Program-made: the position numbers and the translations under genes | In this document: in pieces, positions 33,700 through 40,489 of the stretch | Position numbering within the stretch: position 1 is the stretch's first letter | Layout of the letters: every line of letters begins with the position of its first letter | The notes under the pieces: generated by a model | Databases searched by the model: none | What the model was told of the DNA's origin: nothing | Seen by the model: only the letters and a program-made list of their open reading frames with translations | Assembly (NCBI GenBank): GCA_019634275.1 | Contig: JAHQVP010000354.1 | Location: 1-42,444 of the forward strand | DNA: 42,444 nt | Source of the DNA: Saprospiraceae bacterium | GTDB lineage: Bacteria > Bacteroidota > Bacteroidia > Chitinophagales > Saprospiraceae | Direction: 5' to 3'

Positions 33700-35850
33700 A
33701 TGAGGATTTTAATGCCAGTAGTAGAAAAAGTATGCGGCAGATCACAGCTGATGTTGGTGCTGTTTTATGGTGTTTTTGCTGTCAATGTAGCCGCTCAGGA
33801 CCGCTACCATCAGGAATTGATTCAGGAGTTGGAGAATCTATATCAGGTCACTGATCCCAATTTTGTGCTGTATGATACCGAGTCGGCGATTAGAGACAAT
33901 AAGTACTTATACGGCGATGCCACTCAGACCCATTTGGACGTTGAGAATTTTGCTTTTTCGATTCAAACCAGCATAAACGTGTTCGAGGCCGGTGAAAACA
34001 TTTGGGACACCGGCACTGGATTGAATAACGTGCAGCCTGTAGCAGCGGGGGACGCTGTCCTGTTCACCTTTTGGGCTAAGCAAAACTCGTCCAGTTCGGG
34101 GTTGAATGTCTTTATTGAGAATGCCACCACTTTTGCTAAGGAGGCATTCTTCAGTATTTCTTTTTCTTCAGACTGGGCGCAGTATTTTGTACCCTTCGAG
34201 GCTACCCAAGCCTATGCTGCAGGAGAACTGACCTTTGGTTTTCACCTTGCTGCCCAGGTGCAAGAGATCTCAATAGGGGGATTTACTGCCTTAAATTATG
34301 GATCGATTGACATCGATCAGTTGCCTTCCACAATTGCTCCTGAGCGATATGGAGGTTTTGAGGCTGATGCCGCCTGGCGATTCCCGGCCCAAGAAAGGAT
34401 AGATTCGCTTCGTAAAAGTCGCTTGGAAGTAAGTATTGTTGATGGTTCCGGAAATCCCATCTCAGATGCGCAAGTCCAGATAAAGATGAGAAGGCATGCA
34501 TTTGGATTTGGATCGGCGGTCGTTACCGGGCGATTTCCAGGCAATCGAAATGCGAACGAGACATATGTCGATCGGATCTTTGATCTCGATGGAGCGGGTC
34601 ACGGATTCAATGAGGTCGTGACAGAAAATGCACTGAAGTGGGATGGCTGGGAGGAAGAGTGGATCGGTACACCGGAAGAGACCCTATCTGCCATAAGGAT
34701 GTTATCCGACAGCGGTCTTACCGTGCGAGGACACACCTTGGTTTGGCCGGGTTGGAGTCACTTGCCATCAGACATGGAGTCCAATCAGACCGATCTGGAG
34801 TACATGCGGGGTCGAATGTCTGAACGGATTATGTCCATGTTGACGCACCCTGAGCTCTCGGAGATCATTACCGAGTGGGACGTGCTAAACGAAATAACAC
34901 AGGTCCGAGATTTGGAAAAGGCCTTTGATGTCGATCAAACGTTGGAATCTGGCAGAGAAATTTATCAGGAGATCCTGGCACAGGTCAACGAAGTACAGCC
35001 AGAATTCACGCATTATATCAATGATTATGTAGTCTTATCGGGTGGGGGATCGGGACAATCTGTTGTGGATCGGTATACCTCCTATTTGGACGAAATTGAA
35101 GCAAGCGGGGTGCGCTTCGACGGCATTGGATTTCAATGCCATATTGGAACGCAACCCACCTCGATCTTAAAGGTGGAAGAGGTCTTGGATGAGTTCTTTC
35201 TGCGGTATGGAAAACGGATGAAAATAACAGAGTACGACATCAATCCCAGTGTCGATGAGGAGACACAAGCACGTTATCTTGACGATTTCCTTACCATGGT
35301 TTTTAGTCATCCCGGAGTGGATGCTTTTATTATGTGGGGCTTCTGGGATGGCAACCATTGGAAGCAAAATGCACCCATCTTTAACCTCGATTGGTCGGTC
35401 AAACCTTCTGGTCAGGTCTTCTTTGACAAGGTGTTCGGAGAATGGTGGACGGACTCTTCCTTTGTGAGCAGCGATGTGGAGATGGTCCAGATACCTGTTT
35501 TTAATGGAGAGCATGAAATCATAGTCTCGTACAATGGAGAAGTGGATCGCCGGGTCTTTTCGACCGATACGACATCGCAGATGAGGTTTGTGTTTGAGAG
35601 CACGAGCACACGTGATGAATCTCTTCAGTACCAATTTTCTGTGGGACCCAATCCAAGTCGTGGTACCATCGCTTTGCATGGAGATCTGGCTAAGATTTCA
35701 GCGCTTGCAGTGTACAGTCTTAATGGACGGCATCTGATGGACTGTGCCCCAGAACATCGCCTGGCGTTGGATTTACCACCCGGGGTCTACTTTCTACGGA
35801 TAACGACTCGTAGAGGAATAGAAAATCATCGAATGGTGATAGCGCGCTAG
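33700..35850 (+). CDS. Secreted GH10 endo-1,4-beta-xylanase with T9SS sorting domain
   Basis: A 716-residue exported enzyme. The signal peptide covers about residues 1-32 (LMLVLFYGVFAVNVAAQ). A beta-sandwich resembling CBM4_9-type carbohydrate-binding modules spans about 75-215. An Ig-like linker follows (LEVSIVDGSGNPISDAQVQIKM), then the GH10 barrel of about 265-580 with acid/base Glu398 (WDVLNE) and nucleophile Glu511 (ITEYDIN). The last 80 residues form a type A T9SS sorting domain (VGPNPSRGTIALHG, VYSLNGRHL, LPPGVYFLRIT), so it is delivered through the type IX system. It hydrolyses xylan. No other xylan gene or SusCD pair is nearby, so it acts as an isolated enzyme here. Its stop shares CTAG with the convergent ywbE stop. 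Confidence 0.95.
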   Translation: MRILMPVVEKVCGRSQLMLVLFYGVFAVNVAAQDRYHQELIQELENLYQVTDPNFVLYDTESAIRDNKYLYGDATQTHLDVENFAFSIQTSINVFEAGENIWDTGTGLNNVQPVAAGDAVLFTFWAKQNSSSSGLNVFIENATTFAKEAFFSISFSSDWAQYFVPFEATQAYAAGELTFGFHLAAQVQEISIGGFTALNYGSIDIDQLPSTIAPERYGGFEADAAWRFPAQERIDSLRKSRLEVSIVDGSGNPISDAQVQIKMRRHAFGFGSAVVTGRFPGNRNANETYVDRIFDLDGAGHGFNEVVTENALKWDGWEEEWIGTPEETLSAIRMLSDSGLTVRGHTLVWPGWSHLPSDMESNQTDLEYMRGRMSERIMSMLTHPELSEIITEWDVLNEITQVRDLEKAFDVDQTLESGREIYQEILAQVNEVQPEFTHYINDYVVLSGGGSGQSVVDRYTSYLDEIEASGVRFDGIGFQCHIGTQPTSILKVEEVLDEFFLRYGKRMKITEYDINPSVDEETQARYLDDFLTMVFSHPGVDAFIMWGFWDGNHWKQNAPIFNLDWSVKPSGQVFFDKVFGEWWTDSSFVSSDVEMVQIPVFNGEHEIIVSYNGEVDRRVFSTDTTSQMRFVFESTSTRDESLQYQFSVGPNPSRGTIALHGDLAKISALAVYSLNGRHLMDCAPEHRLALDLPPGVYFLRITTRRGIENHRMVIAR

Positions 35851-36065
35851 GGTAGGGGATCGATATCCTCTGGTATGACCTCTTTGACTCTGCCGACTTC
35901 TCCAGTATCCAATTGTACTTTGATGCCGTGAGGATGGAAGGGTTTGCTTGTTAGTAGCCTCTTGACCAATCCCTGGGTAAGGAGACCTGATCTTTGATCC
36001 TGCTTTTGTACAATGTTCACGAGGTCGCCCTGTTTGATGTTTTTTCGGTATCTGCCGTCCATCAT
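35847..36065 (-). CDS. ywbE: YwbE family small protein
   Basis: A 72-residue protein matching the YwbE (DUF2196) family: GRYRKNIKQGDLVNIVQKQDQRSG near the start, LTQGLVKRLLTSKPFHPHGIKVQL and GEVGRVKEVI at the end. The family is widespread and its function is not established; the strand-rich basic sequence suggests nucleic-acid binding. The start ATG overlaps the CvfB gene's stop as ATGA, so the two are translationally coupled. A second Met directly follows the first. Its stop overlaps the convergent xylanase stop by the palindrome CTAG. Confidence 0.9.
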   Translation of the reverse strand: MMDGRYRKNIKQGDLVNIVQKQDQRSGLLTQGLVKRLLTSKPFHPHGIKVQLDTGEVGRVKEVIPEDIDPLP

Positions 36066-36916
36066 TCCTCCTCGCTAGCTTCGACGACAAGGTGAATCCC
36101 TTCGGGGGTAAGCCTGACCATGCGTCGTTTGTACAAATGGCCAAGTGCACGCTTAAACGACTTTTTGCTAATCCCCAATGTTTGGTTGATTTCTTCGGGA
36201 CTGCTCTTGTCGGTCAGTTGTAGAGATCCATTGTTTCGCTCAAGTGTTTCCAATAGGAGAGTGCTGACGGGATCGATTTCGGCACGATAACCCACGGGTC
36301 TAAAGACGAGATCAATTTTGCCGTCTTCACGAACCTGTTTCACAAAGGCGCGTTGGGTGGAGCCGAGTATGATCCGTTGATGTACATCGGAGTGAAAGAA
36401 GAGACCTCCATATAATCCATTGACAATGGCTCGGACGCCGAGATCGGTTCGTTCGTATAGAAGGGCCTCTACTTCTTGATTTTGATTCAGACGAGCATCT
36501 GCTGGCTTCAAAAAGCGGCGAACACGCGTAGAACCGAAAAGGCGCTGGGTACGCTCATCGAGCAGAAGATACACCAGATGATAATCGCCTTTGCGAAGCT
36601 TTTGGATCTGTTCGGCATAGGGTACAAAGAGATCCTTAGGCAATCCCCAATCCATAAAGGCTCCAACACTACTGACATCCCTGACCTTTAGCCAGGCAAA
36701 CTCGCCAAGGAACAACTTGGGAGTCATGGTAGTGGCGATGGGGCGATCTTCCGAATCTGTGTAGAGGAAAACATCAATTTCATCACCAGGAGCGAAGGAT
36801 TCGGGAACCCAAGCATTTGGCAGAAGCACTTCCTCACCGGAATCATCCTTCAAGTAAAACCCATGAAGTGTCTGGCGAGAAGCACTCAACGTATTGACAG
36901 TTCCCAATTTCATCAC
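36062..36916 (-). CDS. cvfB: CvfB family S1-like RNA-binding protein
   Basis: A 284-residue cytosolic protein. It has tandem S1-like beta-barrels (about 1-65, with LGTVNTLSASRQTLHGFYLKDD and LLPNAWVPE; then about 68-130, LGEFAWLKVRDVSSVGAFMDWGLPKDLFVP; then about 145-210) and a C-terminal winged helix (about 220-284, SPEEINQTLGISKKSFKRALGHLYKRRMV). This is the order of CvfB/YitL proteins, RNA-binding factors first linked to virulence control in staphylococci. Its target in this lineage is unknown. The stop overlaps the YwbE start. A TATCTTTA box lies immediately before the ATG, but too close to act as its -7 element unless the message is leaderless. Confidence 0.9.
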   Translation of the reverse strand: MMKLGTVNTLSASRQTLHGFYLKDDSGEEVLLPNAWVPESFAPGDEIDVFLYTDSEDRPIATTMTPKLFLGEFAWLKVRDVSSVGAFMDWGLPKDLFVPYAEQIQKLRKGDYHLVYLLLDERTQRLFGSTRVRRFLKPADARLNQNQEVEALLYERTDLGVRAIVNGLYGGLFFHSDVHQRIILGSTQRAFVKQVREDGKIDLVFRPVGYRAEIDPVSTLLLETLERNNGSLQLTDKSSPEEINQTLGISKKSFKRALGHLYKRRMVRLTPEGIHLVVEASEEE

Positions 36917-37025
36917 TTAAAGATAGGTTTTGCCCAAATGGGGTTGGATGTTTCCTGATGCATTGCCTCCATGTAAATCGGGCTAACTGGACCAATCAAG
37001 TAAAAATGACGACAATTTGATTTGC
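36917..37025. other. Intergenic region between prfB and cvfB
   Basis: 109 bases between the prfB stop and the cvfB start on the same strand; it presumably holds the cvfB promoter. TATCTTTA (minus strand, 36918-36925) is the only -7-like sequence and lies 2 bases from the start codon. No terminator hairpin with a T-run was seen. Confidence 0.3.
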
Positions 37026-38037
37026 CTAATTGCTGTGCATCAACCATGCTTTGAGGAAACCGTCCAACTCCCCGTTAAGCACCGCGTCAGGATCATGGGT
37101 TTGATGGTTGGTGCGATGATCTTTTACACGACGATCATCCAACACATAACTTCGAATCTGAGACCCCCATTCATTCTTCATTTTGCCGGCCTCGATTTTC
37201 TCCCTCTCAGCTTGCTTTTTCTGCAGTTCCAGTTCGTAGATGCGCGATTTAAGCATGGTGATGGCCTTCTCCCGATTAAGATGTTGAGAACGCTCCTGCT
37301 GGCATTCCACAACCAAACCAGTAGGCAGGTGTCGCACCCTTACGGCAGATTCCGTTTTGTTGACATGTTGCCCCCCAGCACCACTCGCACGAAAGGTGTC
37401 CCAATCAAGATCTGCTGGGTTGACATCGACCTCAATGCGGTTATCGATCAGGGGATGAACGAATACACTCGAAAAAGAGGTCATACGCTTGCCTTGTGAA
37501 TTGAATGGACTGATGCGCACCAACCGATGGACTCCATTCTCCCCTTTCAGCATGCCGTAGGCAAAGTCTCCTTTGATCTCAATGGTTACAGACCACATGA
37601 GGTACATGCGTAAGAGCATTTCACTCCAGTCGCAACTCTCTGTACCCCCCGCTCCTGCGTTGATTTCCAGTAGGCAGCCCAACTCGTCTTCTTCTTGATC
37701 CAGGGTAGACTTAAACTCTACCTCGTCTACAGCAGTGACGGTTGTCTTGTATATCTTTTCTACTTCTTCTTCCGTGAATTCACCTTCCTTATAGAATTCG
37801 AAGGAGACCTCGAGTTCTTCGACCTGACTGGCGAGGTCGTCATATTCTTTGGTCCAGAATTTAAGAGAGGAAATTTCTTTGAGCAAAGCCTCCGCTTTCT
37901 TTGGATCGTTCCAAAAATTGGGATCGAGGGTCAGCTGCTCTTTTTGTTCTATACGATGGGTACGGCTATCGTAGTCAAAGATACCGTTTTAGGGCCCCCA
38001 ATCGATTCTTCACTTCTTGCAGCTGTTCTATTGTCAT
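37026..38037 (-). CDS. prfB: Peptide chain release factor 2, made by programmed +1 frameshift, with an internal deletion
   Basis: It terminates translation at UGA and UAA. The first frame starts at the ATG at 38037 and stops at an in-frame TGA (codon 21, 37977-37975); a +1 shift at CTT TGA C joins it to the second frame ending at 37026, giving about 336 residues. Domains seen: N-terminal helices (DPNFWNDPKKAEALL), INAGAGGTES, codon-recognition SPF (ISPFNSQGKR), catalytic GGQ (ASGAGGQHVNKTES) and the tail WGSQIRSYVLDDRRVKDHRT. Compared with E. coli RF2, about 22 residues are missing between MYLMW and SVTIEIKG (near E. coli 156-177 as recalled). The start overlaps the FKBP stop as ATGA; FKBP and DHH genes lie upstream in one unit. 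Confidence 0.93.
37974..37980 (-). promoter_or_regulatory. RF2 programmed +1 frameshift site (CTT TGA C)
   Basis: On the minus strand TAT CTT TGA C TAC reproduces the E. coli prfB shift site, and the downstream frame continues RF2 homology without a gap. In E. coli AGGGGG sits three bases before CTT to stimulate shifting; here that position reads AAACGG, so the Shine-Dalgarno-like stimulator is weak or absent. A GGGGG run lies 14 bases before CTT, too far to act in the same way. Confidence 0.9.
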
Positions 38038-38912
38038 TGGTTTACTTTTTCCAGTTCGACGTAAAAATACAAATTGGCGCCTCCTGGAATGGTTTGGTAA
38101 CCACTTGCACCATATCCCAGTTCGGACGGGATAAACAAAGAAGCACGAGCGCCTTCTGAAAGGTTCATAAGTCCTTCATCCCAGCCGGCAATGACCTGGC
38201 GTCTCCCGATTGGGAAAGTGTACGGCTCACCGTCTTGAAAGGAATTGTCAAACATGAGGCCGTTGTCTAAAAGACCGTAGTACTGCACGCTGATCATCTT
38301 CCCTGTGACCGGTTTTTTGCCATTTCCCGGCTCATGGATGACGTACTGCAGGCCGTTATCACCGTCTTTAATGTCGTCAAGGTCTTTACTCAGGTATTTC
38401 GCAAGGGTTTCTTGCGCGAGGTCACTCACCTCCGCCTGTCGAGCACGAACAGCCGCGGTACGTGCTTCTCTTGCCTGGGCGGCGGCTTGCATTTCTTCCT
38501 GAAAGGCCTCCTCGCTCTTAATCTCTACCAGCTTGAGGTCGTAGGCGATTTCATCAAGGTGCGCAAACGCAGGTGGGACAGAGGGCATGGAATCCAATGG
38601 GAATATAAGAGTCATGCTGTCACCGACACTCATGAGACGCAGGCCTTCAATGATGGGTGCAGCAGCGTCTTGACTTGGATCCTCCGGTATACGTAAACGT
38701 GGTAGCTCTGACATCCCGGCGCTGGAATTGATCAGTGAATCCCCTGCGCGCATGGTCACATGAAAGTAAGTGTATTCACCCGGCTTCGGGAGGTCGCCGG
38801 GGACGTCCATATGCATGGTGTATTCATATCCAGAAGCAGTGGTTTTAGGTCCCTCTTTGCAAGAAAAGAGGAGGACGGCGGCAAGCAGCAATAAGGCATG
38901 GTTTCTTTTCAT
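38034..38912 (-). CDS. FKBP-type peptidyl-prolyl isomerase lipoprotein
   Basis: A 292-residue lipoprotein (lipobox LLFSC, Cys18). The C-terminal 95 residues are a full FKBP domain (VSVQYYGLLDNGLMFDNSF-like region with MISVQYYG, PYTFPIGRRQVIAGWDEGL, FIPSELGYGASG, IPGGANLYFYVELEKV). The region of about 30-130 is a weaker FKBP-like domain, and a charged helix (about 132-168, rich in Ala, Glu and Arg) joins the two. It would catalyse proline isomerisation or act as a chaperone in the periplasm or outer membrane. It is flanked by a DHH phosphoesterase (1-base overlap, TGATG) and prfB (ATGA overlap). Confidence 0.92.
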   Translation of the reverse strand: MKRNHALLLLAAVLLFSCKEGPKTTASGYEYTMHMDVPGDLPKPGEYTYFHVTMRAGDSLINSSAGMSELPRLRIPEDPSQDAAAPIIEGLRLMSVGDSMTLIFPLDSMPSVPPAFAHLDEIAYDLKLVEIKSEEAFQEEMQAAAQAREARTAAVRARQAEVSDLAQETLAKYLSKDLDDIKDGDNGLQYVIHEPGNGKKPVTGKMISVQYYGLLDNGLMFDNSFQDGEPYTFPIGRRQVIAGWDEGLMNLSEGARASLFIPSELGYGASGYQTIPGGANLYFYVELEKVNQ

Positions 38913-39928
38913 CAGGTGTATATTGATTTCTCTAATTCTGTTTTGTATTCTGGTAGGACTTCTTTGAATTTATCAATGGCGGAAGCTAGACTTTTTTTCC
39001 AATAGCCACCCGCAGCATTTTTGTGACCACCTCCATTAAAGTAGGTTTTTGCAATTTCTTCTACGGAGAAATCACCCTTTGACCGGAATGAAATCTTGAC
39101 GATGGTCTGCTGCTGCCTGAAAAATACAGCACACTTTACATTCTTTAGTTTAAGAAGGTAATTAACAATGCCTTCCGTATCTCCACGCTGAATGTCAAAG
39201 ACTTGAAAATCATGTTTATTAAGGAAGAAGATACCCGTTTGGTATTCTTCCAAGATCTCCATTCGATTGTAGATGCAGTGCCCTAGCAGTCGAAGGTTCT
39301 TTTCCTCTAAGGTTTGAAATATGAGCTGATGGAGATAATGGTTGTCAACGCCAATATCCTTTAAGTCAGCGACCGTACGAAACAAGGCCGCAGAGGTAGC
39401 ATATTGAAACGAACCCGTGTCGGTAATAATGCCGGTGTACAGGCACTCAGCAATGGTCAGATCGACGGGCGGCCCATCGGCATACTCCTTTATAAATCGA
39501 TACACCAATTCGCAAGTAGAACTGGCGGTGGTGTCGGACAAAATATAGTCACCCAGAGGATCTGGATACAAATGGTGATCAATCAGCATATTGAAGTAAC
39601 TGCCTTGCTGCAGCTTCTCACCGAGTTTGTCAATGCGCTGTAAGGAGTTGTAATCGAGCATGATAGACACCTCTGCAGCCTCGAGTATGCCGTCGATTTC
39701 TTCAGGTTCTAAATCGTAGATCCTGATCTGATCAGCCCCTTTCATCCAGAAGAAGGATGCGGGATACTCGGAGGGAAAGATGACCGTGACCTTGTGCCCC
39801 ATCTGGTTGAGCCAGTGCCACATGGCCAACGAAGAACCAAGCGCATCGCCATCGGGATTGCGATGACTGGTGATGACCACGTTACGCGGTCTGCTCAGTT
39901 CTTTTTTTACCTGTTCGATCTCAACCAT
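38912..39928 (-). CDS. DHH/DHHA1 phosphoesterase (NrnA-like oligoribonuclease / pAp phosphatase)
   Basis: A 338-residue cytosolic enzyme. DHH-family motifs: SHRNPDGDALGSSLA (21-35), a metal Asp in IMLDYNSLQ, LIDHHLYPD, and the C-terminal DHHA1 motif GGGHKNAAGG. This matches NrnA-type proteins, which degrade short oligoribonucleotides, and in several species 3'-phosphoadenosine 5'-phosphate, with Mn2+. Related DHH enzymes act on cyclic dinucleotide products, so the substrate is not certain. Its stop overlaps the FKBP start by one base and it starts 41 bases after ndk, so the ndk-DHH-FKBP-prfB genes may be one transcript. Confidence 0.92.
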   Translation of the reverse strand: MVEIEQVKKELSRPRNVVITSHRNPDGDALGSSLAMWHWLNQMGHKVTVIFPSEYPASFFWMKGADQIRIYDLEPEEIDGILEAAEVSIMLDYNSLQRIDKLGEKLQQGSYFNMLIDHHLYPDPLGDYILSDTTASSTCELVYRFIKEYADGPPVDLTIAECLYTGIITDTGSFQYATSAALFRTVADLKDIGVDNHYLHQLIFQTLEEKNLRLLGHCIYNRMEILEEYQTGIFFLNKHDFQVFDIQRGDTEGIVNYLLKLKNVKCAVFFRQQQTIVKISFRSKGDFSVEEIAKTYFNGGGHKNAAGGYWKKSLASAIDKFKEVLPEYKTELEKSIYT

Positions 39929-39969
39929 GGGGTCTCGTATTGCTGGAAATCTATCTTGACAATCCTTCT

Positions 39970-40389
39970 CTAGAAGAACATTTCGGTCCCGGCAAAATGA
40001 AAGTTGGCTTCCCGGAGTGCGTTTTCATCAGAATCAGCGCCGTGTACCGCATTCTCCCCCACATTGGTGGCATACAGCGCACGGATCGTGCCGGGAGCTG
40101 CTTCTGCTGGATTGGTGGCTCCAATCAATGTGCGAAAGTCAGCGACCGCATTTTCTTTTTGCAAGACCGCAGCTACGATGGGTCCGGAAGACATAAACTC
40201 CACTAGTTCGCCATAAAAGGGTCTTTCCTTATGTACCTCATAGAATTCTCCCGCTTTGGCGGGTGACAAGTGGGTGTACTTCATGGCGACAATCTTAAAG
40301 CCTGCTTCATTCATTTTGGCGAGAATCGCTCCAATGTGACCATTTCGAACAGCGTCCGGTTTGATCATCGTAAAAGTGAGGTTGCTCAT
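39970..40389 (-). CDS. ndk: Nucleoside diphosphate kinase
   Basis: A 139-residue enzyme of standard length. It transfers the gamma phosphate of ATP to other nucleoside diphosphates through a phosphohistidine. Motifs: [17 protein letters not shown] (7-23), [18 protein letters not shown] (53-70) and the catalytic His116 in NAVHGADS. The active site is complete. An exact TACCTTTG -7 box lies 32 bases upstream, so it begins a transcription unit that may continue into the DHH gene. Confidence 0.97.
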   Translation of the reverse strand: MSNLTFTMIKPDAVRNGHIGAILAKMNEAGFKIVAMKYTHLSPAKAGEFYEVHKERPFYGELVEFMSSGPIVAAVLQKENAVADFRTLIGATNPAEAAPGTIRALYATNVGENAVHGADSDENALREANFHFAGTEMFF

Positions 40390-40420
40390 ATGTCAGTCTA
40401 TTGTTATTTGATAAGGGCGC

Positions 40421-40428
40421 CAAAGGTA
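40421..40428 (-). promoter_or_regulatory. -7 promoter element (TACCTTTG) of ndk
   Basis: On the minus strand TACCTTTG is an exact match to TAnnTTTG, 31 bases before the ndk ATG, giving a leader of about 25 bases. A TTTTCG about 21 bases upstream could be a weak -33 box. It is the best promoter match seen in the window together with the one at 15180-15187. Confidence 0.5.
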
Positions 40429-40489
40429 CAATTCGAAACCTTCAATTGTCGAAAATCTCCAAAATACATGGGAATACCGTCAACCTCCC

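Noticed and set aside
37026-37886. A separate 286-residue RF2-like gene starting at 37886
   Set aside because: RF2 homology continues upstream through a CTT TGA C shift site to the ATG at 38037, so this is the second part of one frameshifted gene.
37975-37977. A nonsense mutation making prfB a pseudogene
   Set aside because: The in-frame TGA is the known programmed frameshift signal of prfB and lies in its conserved context.
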